Part shown: positions 32,344 to 39,872 of the stretch, piece after piece
Position numbering within the stretch: the first letter of the stretch is position 1
Layout of the letters: each line of letters begins with the position of its first letter
Virus record (IMG/VR): IMGVR_UViG_3300035664_000020
Location: 1-56,162 of that record
Origin: a virus
Direction: 5' to 3' (one strand)
Length of the DNA stretch: 56,162 nt
Notes under the pieces: model-generated
The model's input: the letters and a program-made list of their open reading frames with translations, nothing else
The model's database searches: none
What the model was told of the DNA's origin: nothing
Position numbers and translations under genes: made by a program

Positions 32344-33423
32344 ATGTTTACCGCAGTGAACTACTACAATGAATATGACAAAAAGACCGCCGCATGGCTG
32401 CGAGAACTCATCAAGGCTGGACTTATTCCAGATGGAGTTGTGGACGAGCGATCAATTACAGATGTGCGTTCAAGCGATCTTGCCGGATACACGCAGTGCC
32501 ATTTCTTCGCCGGAATCGGAGGATGGAGCCTTGCTTTGCAACTTGCAGGATGGCCCTCAGATCGTCCTGTGTGGACAGGAAGCTGCCCCTGTCAGCCCTT
32601 CTCAACCGCAGGAAAAGGACTCGCTCAAGCCGATGAACGACATCTCTGGCCTGTGTTCTTTAATCTCATCAAGGAATGCCGACCTGAACATGTCTTTGGG
32701 GAGCAGGTTGCAAGCGCGATTGGCAAAGGTTGGCTCGATGGAATATCGGCAGACTTGGGCGAAGAAGGTTACACCTGCGGGTCTGCCGTATTGGGCGCAC
32801 ACAGCGTCGGCAGTCCGCATATCAGACAAAGATTGTACTGGGTGGCCGACTCCAACCACACGGGACCACAAGGACGGCAGCAATGTGACGGGAGTTCCAG
32901 CCAATGCGCTACTGGGTCGAGTGTGTCATCTGTCAGGGTGGCCAACGCCAACAGTGGACGATTCCAGCAACGTGACGAGGGAATCGGGAGCGTTCCAGAG
33001 TTTGACAAGGACGGCGCAGATGGCGGGATGGGCGACTCCGGTGGTGAACGACATAACGGGCAGCACTCACTGCTACGGAAAGAAGAACCAAGATGGGACA
33101 CGGGAGATATTCTACAAGCTGCCGGGTCATGCGAAGCTAGTGGGATGGCCAACACCGATGGCATTAGATCATTGGATGGCATCAACAGAGAGGAAGGACA
33201 GGGGCCAGAAGCAATTACCAAACATTGCAGCAGTGTCTGGTCTGACTTCCAGCTTGTCTCCTGCCGAGACGGGAAAACCCGGCGCGTTCCAACTGAACCC
33301 GCATTTTTCCCGTTATCTTATGGGGTTCCCGCCAGAGTGGTGCGACTGCGCGGTTACGGCAATGCAATCGTTCCCCAAATTGCGGCGGAGTTCGCCAAAG
33401 CATATTTAGAAATTTCCCAATGA
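32344..33423 (+). CDS. DNA (cytosine-5) methyltransferase
   Basis: A 359-residue protein. Motif I FAGIGGW (55-61), motif IV PCQPFS with catalytic Cys (82-87), motif VI-like GEQVAS (119-124, where ENV is usual), motif VIII RQRLYW (161-166) and final GNAIVPQIA. The start at 32344 is preferred over an in-frame ATG at 32080, which would run through the zinc-module gene. Residues ~167-290 are a repetitive low-complexity region (VADS, VANA, MGDS, MANT units), whose DNA also encodes an overlapping frame. GEQV instead of ENV is a change in a catalytic Glu motif, though the Glu is kept. Confidence 0.85.
   Translation: MFTAVNYYNEYDKKTAAWLRELIKAGLIPDGVVDERSITDVRSSDLAGYTQCHFFAGIGGWSLALQLAGWPSDRPVWTGSCPCQPFSTAGKGLAQADERHLWPVFFNLIKECRPEHVFGEQVASAIGKGWLDGISADLGEEGYTCGSAVLGAHSVGSPHIRQRLYWVADSNHTGPQGRQQCDGSSSQCATGSSVSSVRVANANSGRFQQRDEGIGSVPEFDKDGADGGMGDSGGERHNGQHSLLRKEEPRWDTGDILQAAGSCEASGMANTDGIRSLDGINREEGQGPEAITKHCSSVWSDFQLVSCRDGKTRRVPTEPAFFPLSYGVPARVVRLRGYGNAIVPQIAAEFAKAYLEISQ
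32369..33409 (+). CDS. Overprinted ORF within the C5 methyltransferase gene
   Basis: A 346-residue frame covering nearly the whole methyltransferase gene, one frame off. It carries four spaced W(P/A)TP motifs: GWPTPTTRDHKDGSN, GWPTPTVDDSSNVT, GWATPVVNDITGST and GWPTPMALDHW. Its C-terminus is LNPHFSRYLMGFPPEWCDCA. I recall phage and prophage entries annotated as DNA methyltransferase with this WPTP/GFPPEW style, so this frame may be expressed or widely conserved; that is memory, not a search. No SD is obvious at its ATG. Alternatively it is a by-product of the repeat structure. Confidence 0.45.
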   Translation: MNMTKRPPHGCENSSRLDLFQMELWTSDQLQMCVQAILPDTRSAISSPESEDGALLCNLQDGPQIVLCGQEAAPVSPSQPQEKDSLKPMNDISGLCSLISSRNADLNMSLGSRLQARLAKVGSMEYRQTWAKKVTPAGLPYWAHTASAVRISDKDCTGWPTPTTRDHKDGSNVTGVPANALLGRVCHLSGWPTPTVDDSSNVTRESGAFQSLTRTAQMAGWATPVVNDITGSTHCYGKKNQDGTREIFYKLPGHAKLVGWPTPMALDHWMASTERKDRGQKQLPNIAAVSGLTSSLSPAETGKPGAFQLNPHFSRYLMGFPPEWCDCAVTAMQSFPKLRRSSPKHI

Positions 33424-33896
33424 TTTCATCATTCCATCCAAACTTCAAAAATCTCACGGGTAAACGCTTTGGTCGCTGGACGGTTCTCTCCCATGTTCCT
33501 ACGGGCAGGAAAGGATCTTCAACCTGGAGGTGCCAGTGCGACTGTGGGCGCATCAAGCAGAACGTGTTCTACACCGCTTTAACAACGGGCAAGTCGCTTT
33601 CCTGTGGATGCCTTAGAACTGATCTACTGCGCGGTAAATCAGTGGATGTGAAGCCAGAAAGCCCAACTGCTGTTGAGGAGCCTATTGGCGATTTGGCTGA
33701 GCTTGAGGCGATGCTGACTGATTCCAAGAAGCCTGTGGTATCTGAGGCTAAAAAACTCACCCTCAACGATCAACGTCTCTGGCGCTGCATTGCTCGTTGC
33801 CGGGTCAAAGGACTCACCTACAAGGGCCAGAAGCCAACGGATTTCTACGTCAAGCTGGCGATGAAGGATGAGCTTGCGATTTGGCTGAGAGGATAA
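33420..33896 (+). CDS. CxCG/SCGC zinc-module protein with extra C-terminal domain
   Basis: A 158-residue protein. Residues ~10-61 carry the zinc module (GKRFGRWTVLSHVPTGRKG; WRCQCDCGR; TTGKSLSCGC). An acidic linker leads to a ~60-residue C-terminal helical domain (LNDQRLWRCIARCRVKGLTY; DFYVKLAMKDELAIWLRG) absent from the other copies. Its ATG overlaps the methyltransferase stop (ATGA), so the two are translationally coupled. This is the second case of methyltransferase followed by zinc module. Confidence 0.7.
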   Translation: MISSFHPNFKNLTGKRFGRWTVLSHVPTGRKGSSTWRCQCDCGRIKQNVFYTALTTGKSLSCGCLRTDLLRGKSVDVKPESPTAVEEPIGDLAELEAMLTDSKKPVVSEAKKLTLNDQRLWRCIARCRVKGLTYKGQKPTDFYVKLAMKDELAIWLRG

Positions 33897-33984
33897 ATAT
33901 CTTATCGCATTTGTTGCATCGACAGAATCGGTGTGCGATGGTTGGTGACGATATGAGCAATAGACCAACAACCAAACTAACTAT

Positions 33985-34617
33985 ATGAGAAACATCAACC
34001 TCCCAAAAACTAAAGTATACATCCGCTGTGACGCCTTCGGTGGTCCAGAAAACGAATTTGAAACAGCTTGGCTTGTATCTGTTCGAGCGATGCGTAACCG
34101 TCCATTCTGCTTCCAGGTGTGGGTCGAAAAGTATGCGGCATGCTTCGATAAGATTCCGCCGCAGTGCGTCTATTGGTATGAGCCGGAAGACGATCACAAG
34201 TCGCTGCCTCTGCACAAAGTTCAGATGTGGGAGTGCTTGTCAGGGTCCATTGAGCTTTGGCGCAAGGATCAGTTGAGCGACGTGCCGGTTTTGGTTAACC
34301 TTGGCAAAGGCAATCCACCGATAGAAGGCCACTACTGGTTCACGATTGATCACCTGCCAGAAGGGCAATCATCTGGCCTCCTGGACGTGGGTGACTCCGA
34401 GCTACTTGAAGAGCATAAGGAGGGTAATGTCATTAAATTATCCAACGGCCAAATTGCAATCTATCCAAATAACCGAATCAAATGGCTTCCCGTTTCGCTG
34501 ACCGGCAAAGATGCCGCCTCGACCATCCCCGATTGGAACGTGGCTACTAACGCTCAGTGGGACGAATGGTGGTCTGACTCTGACGAAATCCTTGGCGATG
34601 CTAAATGGGCGTATTAA
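33985..34617 (+). CDS. Hypothetical protein, Trp-rich
   Basis: A 210-residue protein. Beta-rich and aromatic (MRNINLPKTKVYIRCDAFGG; CVYWYEPEDDHKS; WLPVSLTGKD), with acidic C-terminus (WDEWWSDSDEILGDAKWAY). No catalytic motif or family recognised. Leader ACTAACTATATG without SD, about 90 nt after the previous gene. Confidence 0.5.
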   Translation: MRNINLPKTKVYIRCDAFGGPENEFETAWLVSVRAMRNRPFCFQVWVEKYAACFDKIPPQCVYWYEPEDDHKSLPLHKVQMWECLSGSIELWRKDQLSDVPVLVNLGKGNPPIEGHYWFTIDHLPEGQSSGLLDVGDSELLEEHKEGNVIKLSNGQIAIYPNNRIKWLPVSLTGKDAASTIPDWNVATNAQWDEWWSDSDEILGDAKWAY

Positions 34618-34637
34618 AACCAACGTAGGACATAAAT

Positions 34638-34928
34638 ATGAACCGTTCCTCTCAATCGTCTTGTTCTCCGTCGCTTGTCCCCATACTTATGAAAGACCTA
34701 CACACTCCAATCGAGCCAAAGCAACTGCATCCGATGTTGTTGGATGATGCTCACATAGGCGAAATCGTCGCATTCGACTGCCGCGAAAGGATGCTCACCA
34801 TCCAAGTCGATGAGATGCCAAGCGGCAAAAAGCCTGGACACAGGCTTGGAGCGCGGGCGATTTTGGTATTCCTGCCGGAGAACGACCCACATCAAGCGAC
34901 GGCAAGCGCTGGACCATTGAAAACATAA
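34638..34928 (+). CDS. Hypothetical small protein
   Basis: A 96-residue protein with the start at 34638 (leader ACATAAATATG); an inner ATG at 34689 (MKDLHTPIEPKQ) is an alternative. Beta-type core GEIVAFDCRERMLTIQVDEM and GARAILVFLPEND. No family recognised. Confidence 0.45.
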   Translation: MNRSSQSSCSPSLVPILMKDLHTPIEPKQLHPMLLDDAHIGEIVAFDCRERMLTIQVDEMPSGKKPGHRLGARAILVFLPENDPHQATASAGPLKT

Positions 34929-34964
34929 CCAAAATCCACATTGACGCAGGAATTAAACACGGAA

Positions 34965-35210
34965 ATGAAACCCATGAAGACCAACAGTGCCTTGATTCGG
35001 CTTCCTAATGATGTGGCCCGATGTGATGGCGTAGGATTTGATGAAAACGGCAGTTGGGACTGGCGCGAAGGCTGCGAGACGTGTTTACGCCGCACCGCTC
35101 CACGCGGAGATATGACGCTAATATCGTTTATCCATCCGCCTGCTATCATCGCTTTCGAGTGCGAGTTCCTCATTGAGCCAGACAGCAACCATCCAAACCT
35201 AACACCTTAA
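34965..35210 (+). CDS. Small Cys-containing hypothetical protein
   Basis: An 81-residue protein from the ATG at 34965 (MKPMKTNSALIRLPNDVARC); a TTG 24 nt upstream is less likely. Motifs VARCDGVGFDENG, WREGCETCLRRTAP and FECEFLIEP, with three spaced Cys suggesting metal binding. This resembles small phage proteins of unknown role. Stop overlaps the next start by 1 nt (TAATG). Confidence 0.5.
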   Translation: MKPMKTNSALIRLPNDVARCDGVGFDENGSWDWREGCETCLRRTAPRGDMTLISFIHPPAIIAFECEFLIEPDSNHPNLTP

Positions 35211-35431
35211 TGGGACGCTCACCAAAATCACTTATCAACGAAACCTTCGGCAGCTTGATCGTTGTCGAACTTGTATCGCGCAATACCCATGGCAATAGCC
35301 GCTGGCTGTGCCAATGCGAGTGCGGCAAAAAAACCGAGGTATATTACCAAAATCTCACCTCTGGCAGTGTGCAGTCCTGTGGCTGCTTGCCGAAAGGAAG
35401 GAAGATTGGCTCCAAGAAACAATCCAAGTAA
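35210..35431 (+). CDS. Stand-alone CxCG/SCGC zinc module (third copy)
   Basis: A 73-residue protein. GNSRWLCQCECGKK and LTSGSVQSCGC match the 32034 copy closely (GNSRWLC identical), while the DNA differs at many synonymous sites, so this is an older duplication or separate acquisition. Basic C-terminal tail (GRKIGSKKQSK). The stop overlaps the next start (TAATG). DNA binding is likely; a nuclease domain is absent. Confidence 0.7.
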   Translation: MGRSPKSLINETFGSLIVVELVSRNTHGNSRWLCQCECGKKTEVYYQNLTSGSVQSCGCLPKGRKIGSKKQSK

Positions 35432-35889
35432 TGATCATGAATACAGAACACGACAAACCAACGCCGCCTCCAGGATTCAAACTTGTTAAGGGTGCTGAAT
35501 TAAAATCTCCATTTGATGCCAGATTGCTTGTGTTTACCTGTGAAGACACATGGGATGAATCTTGTTATGCAGGTTCAGATGAAGCAATGGACGAAATAGA
35601 TCTTTCTTCATGGTATGCGACACCAGATTCACAGCAATCCATTTCCGAGGAGGCCGCAGCAATCGTCGCTGGAGATCGCGAAGCCGACTACGGCGAAGTA
35701 AACGAATCTTTCTCCCGCATCGCAAAGCTGTGGAGTGCCTATACAGGATCGACCATTGAGCCTTGGGATGTGGCACAGATGATGATTTTGCTGAAAGTCA
35801 GCCGAGCCAAGACAAGCAAGAAGAGAGACACCTTGGTTGACATCATCGGATATGCCGAGTGTGCAGCGAAACTTAACAAAGCTGAATAA
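35431..35889 (+). CDS. DUF6378-like phage protein
   Basis: A 152-residue protein from the ATG overlapping the previous stop; a second ATG 6 nt on is equally possible. The C-terminal block matches the pattern I associate with DUF6378: EAAAIVAGDREADYGEVNES, then FSRIAKLWSAYTG, WDVAQMMILLKVSRAKTSKK and DTLVDIIGYAECA. This helical domain occurs in many phage small proteins, sometimes fused to a variable N-terminus, here acidic. Molecular role unknown. Confidence 0.7.
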   Translation: MIMNTEHDKPTPPPGFKLVKGAELKSPFDARLLVFTCEDTWDESCYAGSDEAMDEIDLSSWYATPDSQQSISEEAAAIVAGDREADYGEVNESFSRIAKLWSAYTGSTIEPWDVAQMMILLKVSRAKTSKKRDTLVDIIGYAECAAKLNKAE

Positions 35890-36097
35890 TATTTGGGCTA
35901 TGCGGTCCTGATGCCAGACTTTGGGTGGGGAAAATGTGAAAAAGTGTAAAAGTCGAGCACATGCAGAAAACAGGCTGTAAACCATTGATGATCAATGAGA
36001 AAAGCGCGTAAAGCTAACATAATAGAATAGACAAGTGGTTAACACAATTCAAGATAGTTCATGTTGACTCTTAACTAGAACTAACGCATTATGGCTC
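35890..36097. promoter_or_regulatory. 208-nt control region with perfect palindrome
   Basis: No ORF. CATTGAT-G-ATCAATG (35983-35997) is a perfect 7-bp inverted repeat around one base, a typical dimeric repressor operator. An A/T-rich stretch with TAACATAATAGAATAG follows, and TTGACT at 36063-36068 could be a -35 box, though no well-spaced -10 is clear. It probably drives the replication-like gene at 36098. Confidence 0.5.
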
Positions 36098-36769
36098 ATG
36101 TCGTTCATCAAGGCGCACTGCGAATTAGTCACTTCCTCAGTATGGGAAGGTCCGTATCACCAGAGGATTGCGTGGATGGCCCTGATGGTAACTTGTAAAA
36201 CTAACGGCATCAGCCCGATTACCGAGGCGTCTCTTTACCGGGTGGCAAATATTACCAAGGAAGAAGCGGATGACGCAATTCTAGCTTTTACATCGCCAGA
36301 CCCAAAATCACGCACCCCAGATAATGAAGGGAGACGTATCGAGCGAGTCAGCGGTGGATTCAAAATCCTAAACTATTTTCAATATCGAGATATAAGGACT
36401 CCAGAACAAAAAAACGCCTACATGCGCGATTACATGAAAAAGTATCGCAAGCAGAAAAAGGATAACCTTTCATGGGAAGAGGTTTACAAGATGGAGGCTG
36501 ACGACGCTATGACGCTTCCAATACCTGGTGAGTTTGATGCCTCAGTCGAGGCTGCAATAATCGACTTTCTCAATATGCGTTATGAGCTAGCGACAGCACC
36601 AAAGCGTAAGCAGGATCGAGTTCGTTTCTCTGCCTCCATGGCAAAAGCCCTTTTTGACGAAACCCGTGTAGCACTCATAACTCTAACGGCAGCCGAAGTG
36701 GCAGCTAAACTGCGTAATACAGCAATCAGCGGATATCGCTCACCGCGCTTCAACTCGATCTACCGATGA
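36098..36769 (+). CDS. Phage replication-protein-like, winged-helix DNA-binding
   Basis: A 223-residue protein. The first ~95 residues (SVWEGPYHQRIAWMALMVTC; ASLYRVANITKEEADDAILA; ERVSGGFKILNYFQYRD) resemble the wHTH of phage replication-initiation proteins. The central Lys/Arg-rich segment NAYMRDYMKKYRKQKKD is a common linker in that group. The C-terminal ~90 residues are helical. Likely binds DNA at an origin or operator; a second such protein is at 19888-20790. Ends in an ATGA overlap. Confidence 0.6.
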   Translation: MSFIKAHCELVTSSVWEGPYHQRIAWMALMVTCKTNGISPITEASLYRVANITKEEADDAILAFTSPDPKSRTPDNEGRRIERVSGGFKILNYFQYRDIRTPEQKNAYMRDYMKKYRKQKKDNLSWEEVYKMEADDAMTLPIPGEFDASVEAAIIDFLNMRYELATAPKRKQDRVRFSASMAKALFDETRVALITLTAAEVAAKLRNTAISGYRSPRFNSIYR

Positions 36770-36999
36770 ATATTCCAGAAACATTCAGGTTACCAGCAGA
36801 AGCCATGGCTGCTAGAAGACTAACTGGGATAACAGACGACAGCCAGCGCCAAAAGATCATCAATGAGATTTCCGAGGAAGAGTGGAAACTCGACAGAATT
36901 GAATGGCGCAACTGGATGGAAATGATGCGAGGTAAATTTGCCAGAATACACCCAACCCCACTAGACCGAGTAAATTATGAACGAAGAAACAGAAAATGA
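36766..36999 (+). CDS. Hypothetical small protein
   Basis: A 77-residue protein, coupled to the preceding gene (ATGA). Helical and charged (SQRQKIINEISEEEWKLDRI, then EWRNWMEMMRG). Overlaps the next gene by 23 nt. No family recognised; perhaps a partner of the replication-like protein. Confidence 0.5.
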   Translation: MNIPETFRLPAEAMAARRLTGITDDSQRQKIINEISEEEWKLDRIEWRNWMEMMRGKFARIHPTPLDRVNYERRNRK

Positions 37000-37252
37000 A
37001 TGGGAAGAAAAATGCCGCAAAGAAGTTGCTGTCAGAGATGAGAAAACAAAGATTTTTGGTGTTTTGAGCGACAGGAATTTGCGCGGATACATGACAAACT
37101 ACGGAATACTTATCAGTATTGATAATGAACATGAGGATTGGTCGAAAGTATTAAGCGCCTCAATTTATGCTGAAAAAGTCAGAGAACTTATTGGTCTTGA
37201 GTCGCCTGATTATTCAAGAGATGAAATTCCAGCCACATCCACAATGGATTAA
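36977..37252 (+). CDS. Hypothetical small protein
   Basis: A 91-residue protein. Charged helical start (MNEETENEWEEKCRKEVAVR) and an alpha/beta middle (YMTNYGILISIDNEHEDW). Overlaps the preceding gene by 23 nt in another frame. A 99-nt gap without clear features follows. Function unknown. Confidence 0.5.
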   Translation: MNEETENEWEEKCRKEVAVRDEKTKIFGVLSDRNLRGYMTNYGILISIDNEHEDWSKVLSASIYAEKVRELIGLESPDYSRDEIPATSTMD

Positions 37253-37351
37253 AACAATTACCAGCTAACAAAAACAACCACTTGCCTCCACCCAAGAAAC
37301 AGCATAAGATATCCAATGGGAAACATTACCCACTGCTAAACCTAAAAATAT

Positions 37352-37810
37352 ATGAGAATCATTGACCCAACATGTACGATTGGACATCTAGCCAAAAATC
37401 CTGAGATAAGCGCAGCAAAACTTGCGTCTTGGTCATCAAAAGGCGCGGAGATTTGCAATGATAGTAAACTGTGGCGCTTGTATAGTGGAGATGAGCCATG
37501 CAGCAAAATGATCACCGCTACTGTGATGGAGGCTTCCGCATGGAATAAAAATGCCAGAGCCTTTGCAGGATGGCAAGCGTCACTTGGACGAGTGGCTCTC
37601 CCCATCTTTGACCTTCGTGAAGAAGATGACCCTGAAAAAACATCAATGTGGAAAATCACCTTCAAAGAAGGCGGCGTTGAAGATGTTGAACTTGTGTGTG
37701 CAGAAACAAAAACGGAGGCTCGCCGTCAGTTTGACAAAATGGCAAGAGTTACTTGGGTTGTAAAAAGCATTGACAAGGTAGAGAAGAAACAAGTAAATAT
37801 AAATCAATAA
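37352..37810 (+). CDS. Hypothetical protein
   Basis: A 152-residue protein. Starts MRIIDPTCTIGHLAKNPEIS; middle with EASAWNKNARAFAGWQ; C-terminal alpha/beta part MWKITFKEGGVEDVELVCAE followed by a helix (KTEARRQFDKMARVTW), which resembles the small strand-helix domain found in other phage accessory proteins. Leader AAAATATATG. Function unknown. Confidence 0.5.
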   Translation: MRIIDPTCTIGHLAKNPEISAAKLASWSSKGAEICNDSKLWRLYSGDEPCSKMITATVMEASAWNKNARAFAGWQASLGRVALPIFDLREEDDPEKTSMWKITFKEGGVEDVELVCAETKTEARRQFDKMARVTWVVKSIDKVEKKQVNINQ

Positions 37811-37814
37811 CCAT

Positions 37815-38048
37815 ATGGAAAAGAAGTTTTCTAAAACGATCAAGAATCCTGATACTGGCCGTGAAAAGACGGTGAAATACGGCCAAAAAGGCAGCAAAAT
37901 TGGTCCTATTGGCAGCAAGCGTGCTGATGCGTATTGTGCTCGCAGCAACAACATTGCTGGCGATTGGCGCTCTGATTCTAATTCGCCAAATTCCCTGTCT
38001 CGTAAAAAATGGGGTTGCTCAGGTGCTAAAAGCGTGAAGAAGAAGTAA
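37815..38048 (+). CDS. Small basic Cys-containing protein
   Basis: A 77-residue protein, strongly basic (KNPDTGREKTVKYGQKGSKI; SLSRKKWGCSGAKSVKKK) with DAYCARSNNIAGDW. The YCARS...LSRKKWxC pattern occurs in small phage proteins encoded near structural genes, related in style to DUF5872. Two Cys may bind metal; nucleic-acid binding is likely. Starts 4 nt after the previous stop. Confidence 0.6.
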   Translation: MEKKFSKTIKNPDTGREKTVKYGQKGSKIGPIGSKRADAYCARSNNIAGDWRSDSNSPNSLSRKKWGCSGAKSVKKK

Positions 38049-38052
38049 CACC

Positions 38053-38151
38053 ATGAATACTGAAACAGTCTGGATGTCAGTCATTCTTCTTTGCATTTTC
38101 CTGGTCAAATGCCTGACTGAAATCGGAAAACATAATCTCAATCTACCATGA
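38053..38151 (+). CDS. Very small membrane protein
   Basis: A 32-residue ORF: MNTETVWMSVILLCIFLVKC, then a short polar end. One hydrophobic helix. The stop overlaps the next ATG by 4 nt (ATGA), and the start is 4 nt after the previous stop, so it fits the operon exactly. Confidence 0.5.
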   Translation: MNTETVWMSVILLCIFLVKCLTEIGKHNLNLP

Positions 38152-38486
38152 AGGACTCCTGCTACAAAAAGGTCAAAGCAAGCTACGACGTGTTTCCATC
38201 GGCTCGCGCTTCTCAAGCCATTGCCAAGTGCCGCAAGGAAAGCGGTAATGTTCGCAAGACTGAAGCTGGCTCCAATCTTAAACGATGGGAGAAGGAGAAC
38301 TGGAAAGACCAGCGCACTGGCAAGCCTTGCGGATCAGGTGGTGATAACGAGTATTGCCGCCCAACGAAGCGAGTATCATCTGACACCCCTAAAACGGCTA
38401 GCGAATTAGGGCGCAATAAGGTTCAGGCCAAGATGCGCGAGAAAGCCCGTGTTGGCATGGGTGCTAAAGTCAGTGCAGCTAAGTAA
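38148..38486 (+). CDS. Basic phage protein (CYKKVKxxYxVxPSAxAS type)
   Basis: A 112-residue protein. The N-terminal CYKKVKASYDVFPSARASQA then IAKCRKESG matches a small basic motif frequent in virus and phage structural regions. A second part, WKDQRTGKPCGSGGDNEYCR then PTKRVSSDTPKTASELG, has two Cys and looks like the companion DUF5872-type segment. Both parts are Lys/Arg-rich, suggesting DNA condensation or virion packing. Confidence 0.65.
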   Translation: MKDSCYKKVKASYDVFPSARASQAIAKCRKESGNVRKTEAGSNLKRWEKENWKDQRTGKPCGSGGDNEYCRPTKRVSSDTPKTASELGRNKVQAKMREKARVGMGAKVSAAK

Positions 38487-38643
38487 CAATTTGCCCGCCG
38501 TGCCTGTGCTGGCCGAAGTACCTCGCCAAATTGGATTGGTAATTACCGACGAGAAAGTAGTGGTCGAAAAGCGCAAGAGAGCACACAACTTATGTGAAGA
38601 GGCTCAGCCTCGGATCGAGACTCTTGCGGCGGCGGGCAGCTAA
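38449..38643 (+). CDS. Possible small protein in gap (start uncertain)
   Basis: An open frame of 64 residues filling the gap between two genes. From about 38497 it reads VPVLAEVPRQIGLVITDEKV and EKRKRAHNLCEEAQPRIETL, which is protein-like. The ATG at 38449 would overlap the previous gene by 38 nt; a TTG or GTG near 38494-38503 would avoid overlap. Not recognised. Confidence 0.3.
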   Translation: MLAWVLKSVQLSNNLPAVPVLAEVPRQIGLVITDEKVVVEKRKRAHNLCEEAQPRIETLAAAGS

Positions 38644-38658
38644 TTTCAATATATCAAT

Positions 38659-39252
38659 ATGGACGAAATGACAAAATCCCACAAGTGCCGAGTCAGGCAT
38701 GGAGACTATCAGTTTATTAAAGGATCAGTCCTTGATATTGGCTGTGGTCCAGACGCCATCAAACTTAATCCACCATCAACCGTTCGAGGTTGGGACTTGC
38801 CTGATGGAGACGCGCAATATCTGACCGGCGTTAATGACAAGTCGTTTGATTGTGTAGTGAGCGCCCATTGCCTGGAGCACATGAACGATCCAGAAGTAGC
38901 TCTTCAAAACTGGAGCCGAGTTCTCAAGGAGGGCGGATATGTGTACATTCTAGTTCCGCTCTACAGTGCTTATGAGAAGTTCCGCGACTTCCGTTTTGGC
39001 AGTTCGCATCAAGCACGCTTTAATCCAGATCACAAAACATCATGGGATATTGTCAGCGTGGACAAGCCGATGAACCACGATCACTACGACTACAAGCGCA
39101 TCGTGCAAATGGGAAAAGATGCTGGATTGCACCTTGTTGATCTGCGTATGGAACTAGACGGCTTCCATTGGGACAAGTGGAACGATCCTGATTTTGACTC
39201 GACTATGCACGGTGGCCTCTCCCAACTTTGCATTATTTACCAGAAAATATGA
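38659..39252 (+). CDS. SAM-dependent methyltransferase (Methyltransf_11-like)
   Basis: A 197-residue protein. Motif I VLDIGCGPD (24-32), then WDLPDGDAQ as motif II and CVVSAHCLEHMNDPEVAL as the motif IV/post-I region, with LKEGGYVYILVP. This is a class I methyltransferase of the type found in sugar and lipopolysaccharide clusters. It begins the second glycan module and overlaps the next gene (ATGA). Substrate unknown; a sugar or capsule component is plausible. Confidence 0.82.
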   Translation: MDEMTKSHKCRVRHGDYQFIKGSVLDIGCGPDAIKLNPPSTVRGWDLPDGDAQYLTGVNDKSFDCVVSAHCLEHMNDPEVALQNWSRVLKEGGYVYILVPLYSAYEKFRDFRFGSSHQARFNPDHKTSWDIVSVDKPMNHDHYDYKRIVQMGKDAGLHLVDLRMELDGFHWDKWNDPDFDSTMHGGLSQLCIIYQKI

Positions 39253-39857
39253 CATCACTGCTACCAGTAGTCCTCAACATAGCGCCTCATGAAAAACGTC
39301 AGGCTGAACGCTTGGTGCAATATTTGAAGGAACTAGATGGCACCGAGGTAATTACGATGTCGTTTCAAGATCCTCCTGGTATGCGTTATCCAGAGGTGGC
39401 AAATTTGGCGTTTAAGCAGTGCGCTAAGGCAATGTGTGGCAAGCCTTTCTTCTGGCTAGAGTGTGATGTTGTAGTTCTGAAGAAAGGATGGCTGAGAAAT
39501 ATTACAGATGAGTATGATAGGCAAGGAAAGCCATATCTCTACGCGAAAATGATGCCATCGGAGTTTGATAGGTTTTCTGGTATCGGAGTTCAGGGGCCAA
39601 ACGCATACGACCAAGCGCCATCAGACGAAAAACATGTTGGGTTTGATGAGGTTATCGTACGCACTTATCCAAATCAGATTGGACGCACCGATTTGATCCA
39701 ACACCAATATGGGAATTATGATCAGAACGGTCAGGTATCATTGTATGAGTTTCCACGCGACTTGCATGTGATCAAGGAAAGTGCAGTCGTGTTTCACAAA
39801 ACGCAGTACTCAGACCTTTTAAAGATTATGGCTGAAAAATACGGAATAAAAATTTGA
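39249..39857 (+). CDS. GT-A-like glycosyltransferase/nucleotide-sugar protein
   Basis: A 202-residue protein from the ATG overlapping the previous stop. FFWLECDVVVLKKGWLRNIT resembles the DxD strand-loop of GT-A glycosyltransferases, with FQDPPGMRYPEVANLAFKQC before it and GRTDLIQHQYGNYD after. The protein is short for a full enzyme, so it may be a minimal transferase or an accessory. It is part of the methyltransferase-glycosyltransferase operon. Confidence 0.6.
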   Translation: MTSLLPVVLNIAPHEKRQAERLVQYLKELDGTEVITMSFQDPPGMRYPEVANLAFKQCAKAMCGKPFFWLECDVVVLKKGWLRNITDEYDRQGKPYLYAKMMPSEFDRFSGIGVQGPNAYDQAPSDEKHVGFDEVIVRTYPNQIGRTDLIQHQYGNYDQNGQVSLYEFPRDLHVIKESAVVFHKTQYSDLLKIMAEKYGIKI

Positions 39858-39872
39858 CGATATTGGAGATTA

